DNA of 64,000 nt from the NCBI RefSeq assembly GCF_950295315.1, contig NC_080166.1, positions 100,294,999 to 100,358,998 on the forward strand. The letters run 5' to 3'. Positions 22,263-33,735 of the stretch are shown piece by piece; position 1 is the stretch's first letter, and the number at the start of each line of letters is the position of its first letter. The notes below the pieces were generated by a model. That model saw only the letters and a list, made by a program, of their open reading frames with translations, was not told where the DNA came from and ran no database searches. This DNA is from Erinaceus europaeus. Its lineage: Eukaryota; Chordata; Mammalia; Eulipotyphla; Erinaceidae. The translations under genes were made by a program, and so were the position numbers.

Positions 22263-22471
22263 AGGGAAAATTTAGTTGATAAGATATAAAGTTTCGAAAA
22301 TTCAAAATCACTCAAGAAAATGAACTTGCAATTTTTGGACTAAACAGCACTTATTTTATGTATTAGAGCAGTGTTTCTTAATAAGGAACAATATTGGTCA
22401 CCAGTGGTCATTTGGCAAGATCTGGATACCCTCTTTTTATATAACAGTGTTATATACTTAGGAATATGTGA

Positions 22472-22765
22472 GGGGGAGTCAGGTGGTAGGTAGCGCAGCA
22501 GATTAAGCCTATGTGGCACCAAGCTCAAGGACCAGTGTAAGTATCCAGGTTCGAGCCCACAGCTCCCCACCTGCAGGGGAGTCACTTCATAGGCAGTGAA
22601 GCAATTCTGCAGGTGTCTTTCTCTCCCCTTCTCTGTCTTGCTTTCCTCTCTCTATTTCTCTCTGTCCTATCCAACAATGACAACATCAATAATAACTACA
22701 ACAACAATTTAAAAAAGGGCAACAAAATGGAAAAGAAGTAAATATAAAAAAAAAAGTTTAAAAAA
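22472..22765 (+). mobile_element. tRNA-headed SINE (type A), sense
   Basis: Starts GGGGGAGTCAGGTGGTAGGT, with B box GGTTCGAGCCC and the full body and CAACAATGACAACATC tail. TSD AGGAATATGTGA (22460-22471) versus AGAAATATGTGA (22766-22777). Confidence 0.93.
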
Positions 22766-22777
22766 AGAAATATGTGA

Positions 22778-22816
22778 AGGGCCAGGTGGTGACTCACCTA
22801 GTTAAGCGCACACACT
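22778..22816 (+). mobile_element. Tail-less insertion of only a SINE tRNA-like head
   Basis: 39 bp (AGGGCCAGGTGGTGACTCAC, then CTAGTTAAGCGCACACACT) equal the 5' end of a type B SINE. They are flanked by perfect AGAAATATGTGA at 22766-22777 and 22817-22828. No body and no A tail follow. Confidence 0.85.
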
Positions 22817-22993
22817 AGAAATATGTGACACAATTCTGCTACTATAGTGATTCTGTTAAATATTCTAGAATAAATAGGTAAACAACTTACAACAAAGAGC
22901 TATCTGGTCCCAATTGTCAGTAGTGTTCTGACTAAAATTAATGCTTAGGCTAGGAAATCATAATAGTTCTAAATATCAGTGATTTCATCAAAA

Positions 22994-23036
<43 letters not shown>
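22994..23036. repeat. (CA)n microsatellite
   Basis: About twenty CA units ending in ATATAT. Confidence 0.97.
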
Positions 23037-23041
<5 letters not shown>

Positions 23042-23112
23042 CATCACAGAAAATACTTCCGTGAATTCAAGACTAAATTTACTAATAAATTCCTGTTAAT
23101 AGGTAAACATCC

Positions 23113-23300
23113 ACTTCATGAACTAGGTGATAGCTCGCCTCTTAATAGCCTTCCCTCAAGTGAGTTTCTGGATTCAAATCCTGATACCACACAGAAACAC
23201 TATGACTCTGGGGAAAGTTCCATAGATGGCAGAGCAGTAATGTAGTGTCTCTTCCTCTCTGTCTCTGTCTCCTCTCGGAAATAAAAATAATGAAAAATTC
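23113..23300 (+). mobile_element. Possible degraded tRNA-headed SINE
   Basis: TTCAAATCCTGATACCACAC resembles a B box, followed by AGAGCAGTAATGTAGTGTCT, a CT-rich stretch and AAATAAAAATAATGAAAAA. Head recognition is weak. Confidence 0.45.
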
Positions 23301-23750
23301 AATGGTGGGGTTGGATGAAAAGAGAGTGTTAGAATTACATAATGTATGAAGTCCTTGCATCACAACAGAATAGCACATATCTACTTCACAAGCTCCTCGG
23401 AATAAGTTCCTTGGCTTCATCTAGAAACTGGATTATAGCCAGGTAACACAGCTTTTAATCGTGAATCAGGGTTCACTTTTAGCAAATTGATGCTAACTCA
23501 GGAACTATGAAAGACCTAACATACTACTCTTATTGATCTTTTTGAGAGATCTAGCAGAAGCATCCTGCTACTGAATCAGGCATCAGACCTCTATTAACTC
23601 CGAGCAATAACAAAGCTTAGAGGAGCAGCATTAGTCCTTCCTATCTAGCACCTCCCCTGATATATGCCAGAAGAGCCAAGCAGAGGTTTTACATTTAGTT
23701 TGTATGTCCAGAGGAAGCTTTTTATGTATTATCTTGTAATAGTTAAAAAT
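23301..23750. other. Unique sequence, nothing recognised
   Basis: No feature could be supported. Confidence 0.4.
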
Positions 23751-23751
23751 A

Positions 23752-24023
23752 GTTGGGCGGTAGCTCAGCGGGGTAAGCCCAGGTGGCACAAAGCACAAGG
23801 ACCAGAGTAAAGGATCCTGGTTGGAGCCCCAGCTCCCCACCTTCAGGGGAGTCCCTTCACAGGTGGTGAAGCATGTCTGCAGGTGTCTATCCTTCTCTCC
23901 CCCTCTCTGTCTTCCCCTCCTCTCTCCATTTCTCTCTGTTCTATCCAACGACGACATCAACAACAATAATAACTACAACAATAAAACAACAAGGGCAGCA
24001 AAAGGGAATAAATAAATATTTTT
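23752..24023 (+). mobile_element. tRNA-headed SINE (type A), sense
   Basis: GTTGGGCGGTAGCTCAGCGG head, CTCCCCACCTTCAGGGGAGT body, CCAACGACGACATCAACAAC and AACAACAAGGGCAGCAAAAG followed by AATAAATAAATA. Well preserved, several CpGs kept. Confidence 0.95.
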
Positions 24024-24044
24024 TAAAAGACTATGATGAAGTTC

Positions 24045-24185
24045 TCACCTCAGTAATGCAGAATGTGACTTTATTTGGAAATGAGATCTTCACAGATGTA
24101 ATCAGTTACAATGAGGTAATACTGAAGTAAGGTGGGCCCTTCATCCAAGATGACTGACTATGTTTTTTTATAGGAAGGGGTAGGC
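24045..24185 (-). mobile_element. Ancient LTR remnant, probably MaLR (MLT1-like)
   Basis: GACTTTATTTGGAAATGAGA, CAGATGTAATCAGTTACAAT and GTGGGCCCTTCATCCAAGAT resemble, from memory, the antisense of a widespread ancient mammalian LTR. No ends are visible. Confidence 0.5.
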
Positions 24186-25911
24186 ATACTTCCAGACAGA
24201 AAATCAATACAAAAACATTAGCTTTAAATGACATATTATGCCACATGAGCTTAACTGATTTACAGAAAATTCCATCCAAAAAGCAACAAAATAGGCATTC
24301 TTCTTTAAGTTTAAGAGGTTAAAAATTCTATCAAGTTGCTTTTCTAATCACAGTGATATGAAGCTATAAGTAAATTGCATGAAAATAATGAGAAATTCAC
24401 TAATATGTGAGTAAAGAACAATAACTAATGAGTCAAAGAAAAAGCTAATTAAAAAAAATACCTTGAGACAAATGATAAAGATGTGACAAAATTTATAGCA
24501 TGCAATAAAAAAAGCTCTAGGAGGGAGGTGCACAGTGGAAAGACCTCTAATTTCTTTGTCATTGTTTCTACGTAAATGAATCAGAAAATGTTTAAATCAG
24601 TTTATTCATCTTGAGTAGGTGTAAGTGCTTTAATTGGTAATGTTTGCATTTCATATTATAGATTTTATTTTGAAGCTCAGGTACAGAGTTAATCATTACC
24701 TTCCATTTATATCACATTTTTGTGTATTATGACTCCTTCTTTTTCCAGCTCTGCTCTATTTCAACTCCAAAGCATCTAAAGTTTTTTTCTAAATAATAAG
24801 TCCACATGTATATGTGATTTTACATATAACATATAAATTTAGAATATAAATCTCATATTTTAAAAAAGTTATTCAATAAAATACATTATGGTTACTTCTT
24901 TCTACATAGGTAGGTTATTTTTGAAAATCTATTATGGAGTAAAATATTATTCCATAACACTTTTTGTTATCTTAATGCACACTACATTCCCAAAACTTAT
25001 GATAGGAAATTTGTGCCTTTTGATTACCTCCCCCTACTGCTCCCATAATACTTTGAAATATGCATCAACTTTATTCAGCCATAAAATATGTAAAACTTCC
25101 TATTTCCTAAAGAATATAGCATTAACATATAGTGAGTTGGAACATCTGGTTTGATAGCTTCTCTTTAATACCTGTTTTAAAAATATGTGCAATATATATG
25201 GCTATTTAAATCATAACTAGATTTTCTTTAATGACACTTATTTTTTCCTCACAGAATTTTTGTATCATTTGACTTAGCAACTACTTAGAGATATCCAAGT
25301 TATGCTTATTAAATATTTTAAAAAGCGTTTATATATTGGAAATAGTGCATTCTACTGAGAAATAAGCTAGTTGGGGAAATCACATAGAAAATCTAAAGGA
25401 TTAAAAAATAGTTGGAAAGTTATAACTTGTCTTAAAGTAGGACAAGAAGTTATTTAAATAGCATGGGAGGCCTGAGGGTGCAGTGAACATTTTAATTGCA
25501 TATTTAATTAGAAATATGCTAGAGAGGTGGTGTTTAGTTTAGTTCAAACTCATGGGTCTTGGCAAAACTTTTTTTTTCTAATTTTTTCTTTTACCTTTTC
25601 AAAAATTAAGTTGAGCTGAATATAATTTGATTTTTGTTGCTATTCATTATGAAAAGATCAGTCTTTTATTTTCCTGTGGAAAATCAGTTGACAAGTTTAT
25701 TTTAAAGGCTTTCATTTCTCTTTTAATTATCTTTAAAACTTGTTTAACACCTGCACATCACCATCTTTGCCAGTTTGGAGAAGATTAAAATAGCATCTAT
25801 ATTGTATAAAATCCAATATATTTTACATGTTTTGCCACTTAACCCAGAGCTTCAATATCTGGGTAGTATGAGTTAAGAAATTTAGTAAAGTGATATGAAG
25901 TCTATAAAAAT
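24186..25911. other. Unique AT-rich sequence, nothing recognised
   Basis: The longest repeat-poor interval in the first half of the window. No coding frame has domain support. Confidence 0.45.
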
Positions 25912-25924
25912 AAAATGAATTGTA

Positions 25925-26459
25925 GGACTACACTAGAGTTTGCAGTGAGTACCTCCCTAACACTTCCTCTCCACTATTCCAAGCTTGGGATCCATGATTG
26001 CTCAACAAATTGTTTGGCTTCATATGTTAACTCTGTTTTCAATCACCAGGTTCCAGATGCCACCAGGATGCTGGCTAGGCTTCCCTGGATTGAAGACCCC
26101 ACCAATGTGTCCTGGAACTCAGCTTCCCCAGAGTCACACCCTACTAGGGAAAGAGAGAGGCAGAGTGGGGGTATGGACCGACCAGTCAACGCCCATGTTC
26201 AGCGGGGAAGCAATTACAGAAGCCAGACCTTCTACCTTCTGCAACCCTCAACGACCCTGGGTCCATGCTCCCAGAGGGATAGAGAATGGGAAAGCTACCA
26301 TGGGAGGGGGTGGGTTATGGGGATTGGGTGTTGAGAATTGTGTGGAGTTGTACCCCTCCTACCTTATGCTTTTGTTCACTAATCCTTTCTTAAATAAAAA
26401 ATTAAAAAAATAAAAAATAAAAAATAAAAAAAAAATAAATGAATAAGTAAATCTTAAAA
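25925..26459 (+). mobile_element. 5'-truncated L1 (3'UTR only) with TSD
   Basis: Matches the last part of the full-length L1's 3'UTR (about 15790-16260) with few differences. The A tail carries TAAAAAATAAAAAATA interruptions. TSD AAAATGAATTGTA at 25912-25924 and 26460-26472 is perfect, so the insertion is exactly delimited at 535 bp. Confidence 0.95.
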
Positions 26460-26532
26460 AAAATGAATTGTAATGTGTTATTTATGTGGCAAAACTCTAT
26501 GAAGATCATCAAGAGATAAATAAAGATATGCC

Positions 26533-26832
26533 AATCAAGGGGTCCGTCGGTGGCACACTGAGTTATGCTCACATAGTAAAAAGCGCAAGAATCCGCACAA
26601 TGATCTTGGTTCAAACCCCTGGCTGCCCACCTGCAGGGGAGTCGCTTCACAAGCAGTGAAGCAGGTCTGCTGGTGTCTATCTTTCTCACCCCCTCTCTAT
26701 CTTCCCCTCCTCTCTCAATGTCTTACTGTCCTATCCAATAAAAGAGAAAAAAAAAAGTTGGCCACTAGGAGCAATGGATTCATATGCAGGCACTGAACCC
26801 CAGCGATAAAATCTTGGAGGCAAAAAAAAAGT
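26533..26832 (+). mobile_element. tRNA-headed SINE (type A head) with 3' module
   Basis: Degraded head, GGTTCAAACCCCTGGCTGCC, the CTGCAGGGGAGTCGCTTCAC body, CTATCCAATAAAAGAG, then GGCCACTAGGAGCAATGGAT ... AAATCTTGGAGGCAAAAA. This is the long form with the extra 3' module. Confidence 0.88.
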
Positions 26833-27717
26833 GTCAATCATATTGCATTTAAAAAGGGAATTTTTGAATTATAATAAAGTATGCTTGTGGGATAGACTGT
26901 GTAAACAGTCTAGAAAAGGATAGTTGGTGTTTAATGGTTTGGATAATACATTTGTCACAAAGGCATGACATAGACTATTTAACTTATGAATAGCTCAAGC
27001 CAGAGTCTATCTGTGACAGCAGTTTTATAGCCACCACATTCAGCATTCTGAACACAATAAGCTCAAAGCACAAAATTACTGATGGGATTCAAGATTGTAC
27101 CCTCCAATACATCCTTCATGGTAACCTGAGACTTCATCATTCACTTGGCACCCATGAGTATCAATTCCTCTCAGGATGGTAGGTAGTTCAGAAGATTTTA
27201 TCTCTAACTTCATTTCCTCATTGTCATTAGGCACTGACAGGAAGCCAAGTGGATAAGATGATACAGTTTCTTCTATCATTATTGGCAGTCTTCTGTCTTT
27301 GGAAATGAGAAATCAAACCCTGGAGGGTAAAATGAACTACCTGGGCCTGGGAAGTATCTGAAACAAAATGCAAAAAAAGCAGAAATTAGAACTATGTGTC
27401 TCAAAATTTTTATTTTACTTTTGATTTTTCATGAATGTTTTCATAATGAGTTGCAAGGTTATAAGATTGCAGGTGAGTAGTTCTATATTGCACCCACCAC
27501 CAAAATTCTGTGAGCCCATCCCACCAACATTATTGACCATTATTTCCACTGAGTCTTAAGAGTATGGGATTCTAATATTATAACTATATAAAATTGGTCC
27601 ATTTTAATGAGTTAGAGTATTAATGGAGGTTTAGTGTTGCTGATACTGTGTGTTTATGTGGAGACAGATTGGTTATAATGCAATAAGATGATTATTGCAA
27701 TACAATAAATGGTATAT
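26833..27717. other. Mostly unique; possible old L1 3'UTR near 27.4-27.6 kb
   Basis: At about 27470-27545, CACCCACCACCAAAATTCTG and CCCATCCCACCAACATTATT loosely resemble antisense L1 3'UTR sequence at 41280-41330. The open frame at 27076-27279 (minus) has no recognisable domain. Confidence 0.35.
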
Positions 27718-27861
27718 TAGTTTTCTATTACTACAGATTTAGCAGCTAAAAACAGTATTACTATACTATTTCATGATCCTGTAGATCAGAGGTTCACATA
27801 CAGTTTGTATCTGAGGTTTTCTGCTAAGAGCTTCCCAAAGCTAAAATCAAGGTATTGATGG

Positions 27862-28435
27862 TGCAGGTGATGGCACACCAAGTTGGATGTACACTTTACT
27901 ATATACAAGAACCTGGGTTCAAACCTCTGGTCTCCAATTGTGGGAGAGGTGGGGAAGTACTTCATGAGAAGTGAAGCAGTAGTGCAGCTATCTCATTTTC
28001 TTTCTCAGACTTCTTCTCTTACCTCTCAATTTATATCTCTATATTTATTTATTTTTGCCTCCGGGTTATCACTGGGGCTTGGTGCCAGCACTATAAATCC
28101 ACTGCTCCAGGAGGCCATTTTGTTATTGAATAGGACATAGGGAAATTGAGAAGGAAAGGGGATAGGGAGATAGAGAGAGAAGAGAAAGATAGACACCTTC
28201 AGACCTGCTTCACCACTAGTGAAATGAAACCCTTGGAGATGGGGAGCCGGTGCATCAAACTGGATACTTAAAAGGATCTTTCTCCTTCACACTATGTGCA
28301 CTTAACCTGCTGTGTCACTGCCTGACCCCAATTTTTTTTTTTGACTACTGGCGACAGTGGATTCTTTGTGTAGGTACTGAGCCCAAGCCATAGCCCTGAT
28401 GACAAATTAAATAAATATAAATAAATAAATGCCTT
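27862..28435 (+). mobile_element. tRNA-headed SINE with 3' module, split by another SINE
   Basis: Left part 27862-28035: head GGTGCAGGTGATGGCACACC, B box GGGTTCAAACC and body. Right part 28328-28435: module sequence TGACTACTGGCGACAGTGG ... AGCCCAAGCCATAGCCCTGA and AATAAATATAAATAAATAAA tail. The two halves make one long-form SINE. Confidence 0.75.
28040..28327 (-). mobile_element. tRNA-headed SINE with 3' module, antisense, nested
   Basis: Left end has antisense module (GCCTCCGGGTTATCACTGGG, AATCCACTGCTCCAGGAGGC), then body and type A head ending ACCTGCTGTGTCACTGCCTG near 28327. It sits inside the sense SINE at 27862-28435. Confidence 0.88.
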
Positions 28436-28650
28436 GGTTGGACTGCACTGCAATCTGGAGATGTTCAAGTTTACATAGCTGTGTCAGGATTCTAGTCATT
28501 AAGTAGGCAGCATCAAAGTTGTGTTTCTTGTCATATGGTCCCATCCTTCTTTCATAACTGTAAGGATTTTCCCTGCATCCTTCCTATGCTGAGTCTGTAT
28601 CCTTCTCATTTTTAGAATCTGTCAAGAGAAATAAAACCCAGTTTCTTCAA

Positions 28651-29049
28651 AAGGCTTTCTTACCTGAATAGGTAAGAATCAGCCAGCATAAATAAATTTT
28701 TTTTTAAACTTGAAAAGGTGACTCTATATTTAAATGTACACTCTCTATTCTAAGTTTAAATTGCCTTGGAAACAGCTGAGTTCATAATTAAAGATTTTAA
28801 TATAATGAATATAGAAGTGCTAGTAGAAGTCATGGGGTGAATGTTTTCACAGTGAACATATGTGAGAAGAGAGACCATTAAAATTTAAGGAAAAGAATTT
28901 GTAAGGCTAAGTCTGTTATAAAAATAAAGAGCAAATTAAAGATACAGAAGGAAAATAGGATAAGAAAAAGACTTGTTGAAGAGTTAAGGCCCATAGGGAA
29001 GTCATCATAATTAGCTGTTAAGAAAAGAATGGGGAGAAACAAGAAAACT
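28651..29049. other. Unique AT-rich sequence, nothing recognised
   Basis: No feature could be supported. Confidence 0.4.
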
Positions 29050-29057
29050 ATTGATTT

Positions 29058-29215
29058 AGTGGTCCTGGAGGTGGCACAGTGGATAAAGCACTGGACTCTC
29101 AACCATGAGGTCCCAAGTTCAGTCCCTTGCAGCACATGTACCAGAGTGATGCATGATTCTTTCTCTCTCTCCACCTATCTTTCTCATGAATAAATAAATA
29201 AATTCTTTAAAAGAA
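29058..29215 (+). mobile_element. tRNA-headed SINE (type C), sense
   Basis: AGTGGTCCTGGAGGTGGCAC head with TGGCACAGTGG as A box, GTTCAGTCCCTTGCAGCACA, TACCAGAGTGATGCATGATT, CT-rich stretch and AATAAATAAATAAATTC. TTGATTTAGT occurs on both sides (near 29049 and 29219) as the TSD. Confidence 0.92.
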
Positions 29216-29349
29216 TGCTTGATTTAGTTAGAAAAAATAAACTTCATTTAACTAATGTTTATTAGAGCCTTGATACCTAACATATTAACATTTATGTATT
29301 TCTTATTGAACCTGCAGATTGTCAATAAACACTTTCCTTTTGTTCCCTC

Positions 29350-29598
29350 TATAATTTTTTCTTTTTCTTTTTTGCTGAGGCTCAGTATATTCCACTGCTC
29401 CTGGCAGCCATATTTTTTTTCTTTTTCTTTCTTCCTCTGTTTTTAATACAGACAAAAAAGTAGAGAAGGAGACATTAAGGGCAAGAAAGGGAGGGAAAGA
29501 GTGAGACCCGCAGCACTGCTTCTCCATTCCTGAAGCTTTCCCACTGTAAGTGGGGGCGCTGGAACCAAGGCATGGCAATTTATACTCTACCACATGAC
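29350..29598 (-). mobile_element. tRNA-headed SINE with 3' module, antisense
   Basis: T-rich tail, module (TTGCTGAGGCTCAGTATATT, CACTGCTCCTGGCAGCCAT), body with AGCACTGCTTCTCCATTCCT and a degraded head. It abuts the LTR that begins near 29599. Confidence 0.75.
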
Positions 29599-30104
29599 TG
29601 TTAGCGAGCAAAAATCAAACCACCATCCACTGCAAGAAAGCAAAGATATCTATTCATGAATTCGAATCCGGGTTGAGAGGTGACTGACAGCAGTCCACCA
29701 GGCTCGACCCTGAACAAAGCTCAAACCACACAATTTATAGGATTTCAGAATACACTCAGGGAGGGGGGAACACATCACCTTATCAACCTATATCCAATAT
29801 TATGCTATGGAAAACGTGGAATCCAATCATTTCAAACCAGGCAGAAAGCAGGGTCCATTCAAAGCAAAGTGCGGGCTAATTTTAAACATTGCAAAAATCA
29901 CACAACCAATAAAACTTTGCCAGAGTATGGTCACCACATCCCCCTGTCACCCCCTGTCATCGGCTGTAACCTTCTGGTAAACAGTTTCCTTGTGCAAAGG
30001 TCCTGATAAGCCTCGCCTGCATGCAGGGTCTTGGTAAACAGCTTGTGGTTTACTGATTAAGTCCTGTGGTCAGGGGGAAAGGGCAAGGAATTTTCCATCT
30101 CACA
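29599..30104 (-). mobile_element. Probable solo LTR, minus strand
   Basis: About 506 bp with TG...CA-type ends. On the minus strand it begins TGTGAGATGGAAAATTCCTT, has a TATA-like CCTATAAATT and ends CTCGCTAACA. GC content is higher than in the flanks. No TSD or internal region was found, so the class is open. Confidence 0.5.
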
Positions 30105-30640
30105 CTATAAGAAACTAAACTAAAAAAGAGCTTCTGAAACTATTGCATAAAAAGAACTTTAAAAACTACTACCTCTAACAATGACAAGTTACATATTTTT
30201 CTTGGAATAATAAAGTATCATTTAAAGGAACTGAAATCTTAGACCATAGAAAGTCATTTTGTCAAAGCAAATATTGAGGATTTTTAAACAAATACAACAG
30301 TGTAAATTTTGTTACCAATGTACAAATCGCATGTTTTATTATTAGAATTAATGATAACAATGCAGTGATAGAGTAACCACAGGTTAATTTAAACAGTAAG
30401 TGTTTAAAGCTCTTTACATGTATTTACCTACTGTCCTTCCTTTTGCCTTGTCCCAGGGGAGTGAGAGAGAATTCCTGTTCTTTCATGACGAGGTGATATA
30501 ACCAATTGATGTTATTCACTATCATATTTTTTTTTTCCTCTTAAAGAAAGGGATTGTTATGACTCAGGAGATATCTATCCTCCCAAGTATAACAGATACA
30601 GAAATTCTGTTTCAGAATAATTTGCTGTATGGTCTGTGTT
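30105..30640. other. Unique AT-rich sequence, nothing recognised
   Basis: No feature could be supported. Confidence 0.4.
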
Positions 30641-30645
30641 ATACA

Positions 30646-30705
30646 CATACACACATACACACACACACATACACACACACACACACACACGCACACACAC
30701 ACAAA
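30646..30705. repeat. (CA)n microsatellite, impure
   Basis: CA units broken by TACA and one GCA. Confidence 0.95.
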
Positions 30706-32180
30706 ACCCAATACACTCAGTACCTTTTTGTCCATCTCTAAAAACAGTTGTCCAGCCTGAAGGAAACTTGCTAGAAACACAATGATAGCATACAAAAGCC
30801 TAACTGTACTATAGTTTAAAGACAACTTCCATTTTAAATATTAACTTCAAAGGGCTAGGGTGGAGGAGGACATTGAAGATTGTATCTGTTAGTGTTGGGA
30901 ATTTACAAATGGAGTTTTCCTTTGCACAGGTAACATCAAAAGTCATCTGGATCTTTTTTTTTCTCAAATAGGGTCTGATATAATTTTTCTTAACTATTTA
31001 AAAGCTATATTGCTACCATTTCCCCACTGGGGTTATCAGAGATCAAATAAAGAAATGAAATTTATAATAAATCTTGGAACATTTCTACTACCACCTAACA
31101 TTGTAAGGGAAAACATATATAAAATATGTAAAAGTCAAGGGGAAAAAACCTCTGAGAAGTGAAAAAACGGTAACTGAGCCAAATTATGACTACTGCTAAA
31201 AGACATTTATTAAAATGGTGATCAACTTCTCACTTTTATAGTCTGTATTATTTTTGACAAGTGTTTTCCTATTCTCCCCATTCTCTTTTTAGTTTCTTCT
31301 AATTTAAGCTAGATGATTAGCATCCTACTCTCATTTTACATTTTAAAGATTAAAAATCATCCAGCTTCTCATTGAAAGCAAGGCAGTTTTAAATTTAAAA
31401 TTTATAATTTAGGCTTCCAACAGGTTCCAGCCATTGAACATGTTATTCTTTCTTCGAAATTCGCTACCAAAAATCTGACTGAAATTAAGTGTCACTGATA
31501 GAGACTGCACTTGTGACCTTTAACATAGGAGTTCTTTCAGTCAGATTTGAATGCTTGAGAGAATATCACACTCCCTATTTTGTTTCCTACATTGGGTTTC
31601 CAAAAATGGGCAGGCATTACGTCATTCTAAATCTACGCCATTAATATTCTCCTAAAAGGCTTTTGAAACAACACTGCCTCAGTATCTCTGATTGAAGCAT
31701 ACAAAGACTATATTATTCTTATCCACCTTTAGTAGACTTGAAAGTCCTTGAGATCTATTTATTTCCAAAACCACACTCTGAATTTGCTAACTCAGAGTAA
31801 GCCCAAAATTCTGAAGTCCATTAGGCAATTTCCAAGGAATATTGTATCCTTAATCACTAGTGGTACACTGAAATCAGTCTTATTTTGCAGAGATATTGTG
31901 AAACTGAGTAATAACATAGTGCTAAATGATATATTTTAGAAGTCACCTGTGTATTTCTATTGTACAAGTAAGGGCTTTTATTGTTTGCATTCATTTATTA
32001 AATACTTTCATGTTCATTCTGGTAATATTTCTCAAACTAAAGTATTATTTAATTAAAAATGTCAAAACAAATGTTATTATTTAACTTAATAATGCTATCT
32101 AAATGTGAAGTATCTTTGTATACTAAGTGTATGCAAATGTAAGCATAGAAAGCAGTCTTTCTGGGGATCATATTGGACTT
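30706..32180. other. Unique AT-rich sequence, nothing recognised
   Basis: About 1.5 kb without recognisable repeats or genes. It may be ancestral single-copy sequence. Confidence 0.45.
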
Positions 32181-32181
32181 T

Positions 32182-32347
32182 AAAAAAAAACTGTATTTAT
32201 TTATTTTAATAAAAAAGATATACAGAGAAAGACCAGAGAACTGCTGAGCTCTGGCATGTAGTAGTGCTGGGGATTGGGAGGGGGCCTCAGAGCCCCAGGC
32301 ACCAGGCACTTAGGGAGTCTTTTGCATATCCATTATGCTGTCTTCCC
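32182..32347 (-). mobile_element. tRNA-headed SINE (type D), antisense
   Basis: T/A-rich tail, CCAGAGAACTGCTGAGCTCT, GGGGATTGGGAGGGGGCCTC and a head ending TGCATATCCATTATGCTGTC. Head and body match type D. Confidence 0.88.
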
Positions 32348-32642
32348 ATCCCCATATATTTGACTTTTAAAGTTGCAGTGATACTGTTCTCATATTTGTG
32401 CTGTTATCAGTTTATGGTTGTACTGATAAATTTTTCTACTGAGAGACTGAATATCTAAATAGCTATTTACTATAAATAAATTTTACTAGCTACTAATTTT
32501 GCAGATCAAACTAATCTTGGAACACTACCAGTTTACATGGTAAGACAACTCAACACTAAGTGATCTTATTACAGCTAAGTTAGCACGTGGGTTCTTCAAG
32601 CTCTACCTTTGTTGACTCAGACGAAATTTCAAAGAGAAGAGA
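32348..32642. other. Unique sequence, nothing recognised
   Basis: No feature could be supported. Confidence 0.4.
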
Positions 32643-32651
32643 TTAATGATA

Positions 32652-33012
32652 GGGGGGCAGGCGGTAGAGCAGCGGATTAAGGGCACATGGCACAAAGTGC
32701 AAGGACTAGTGTAAGGATCCCAGTTTGAGGCCCGGCTCCCCACTTGCAGGGGAGTTGCTTCACTAGCAGTGAAATAGGTCTGCAGATGTCTATCTTTCAC
32801 TCCCCCTCTCCATCTTCCACTTCCTCTCTCAATTTCTGTCTGTCCTATCCAACAACAATAGCAAAGACAACAACAACAATAACAGTGACAACAAGGGCAA
32901 TGAAAGAGAAAAAATAGCCTCCAGGAGCAGTCGATTCATAGTGCATACACCAAGTCCCAGTGATAACCCTGGAAGCAAAAAAAAAAAAAAAAAACAAAAA
33001 AAAAAAAAAACG
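32652..33012 (+). mobile_element. Long-form tRNA-headed SINE (type A head + 3' module)
   Basis: Head GGGGGGCAGGCGGTAGAGCA, B box GTTTGAGGCCC, body, CCAACAACAATAGCAAAGAC, then module GCCTCCAGGAGCAGTCGATT ... GTGATAACCCTGGAAGCAAA and a long A tail (32978-33010). The clearest complete long form in the window. A short TTAATGA repeat flanks it. Confidence 0.93.
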
Positions 33013-33719
33013 GGGTTAATGAAAAAGCCTAGAATTAATTCAATTTTTAAAATATAAATTTCAGCATCCTTATATATCAGACTCTTTTATACAGAACACA
33101 AAACCCATCTCTAAAATAACAGATATTGGAGCATAATGTTGACTATATTTTATCTAGTGGTTTTGAAGAGAAGAATTTAGAAGCTATCAGACATAAAACT
33201 GGGACTCATATTAGTAACTCTCTGTTGATGTTACCTGTTCATTTTATGGTCCCACTGACATGTAAAGATTGGCTTTCTATTAAATTTAATTCTAGGACAC
33301 ATGATGCACTTTACAGTACTAGTCAACTATCCTGCTTTTCCTCTTTTCTTAAAACTCTAAAAATTAAGGAGCTGACATCCATCACCTTTATATTTTAGAT
33401 TAGAAAGAAAATACTTGACATTCTTGATGCCATCAGCTTTGAAAGCTTCCTTGTGTTTCCCCAGCAATGTTCATATATTCGTAATGATGGTAAAGAATTA
33501 CTGGTCAGTTATATATAGAGGAATAAAGTCTTTGTATTGAAGACCTTTCCAATAAAGAGATTTAGCGTCATTATTTCTAAAATATGACCCCCTCCAGCAG
33601 GATTTCTAATTATGTTCCCAAATTAGAACCAATGTACTCTGAAGACCAGACTCATCATTCTGACTTAATCTATTCAGTTTTATCAGGCAAACAAGCATTC
33701 ATTACAGCAAAAATGGTGT
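33013..33719. other. Unique sequence, nothing recognised
   Basis: The open frame at 33126-33398 (90 codons) has no recognisable domain. Confidence 0.4.
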
Positions 33720-33735
33720 AAAAATTCTGGGGCAA

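Larger units (their letters stand above)
27718..28650 (+). mobile_element. Ancient LTR remnant (MaLR/MLT1-like), split by SINEs
   Basis: TTAGTTTTCTATTACTACAG, AGCAGCTAAAAACAGTATTA and GCTAAAATCAAGGTATTGAT resemble, from memory, the start of a common ancient mammalian LTR. The part after the SINEs (28440-28650) continues in the same style. Ends are uncertain. Confidence 0.45.

Noticed and set aside
22472..22560. tRNA gene calls in SINE heads
   Set aside because: A- and B-box-like motifs are present, but each head is followed by a SINE body and A-rich tail and does not fold as a complete tRNA; this holds for all heads in the window.
27076..27279. 67-codon minus-strand frame as a conserved exon
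   Set aside because: No splice-site pair, domain or codon bias could be supported.
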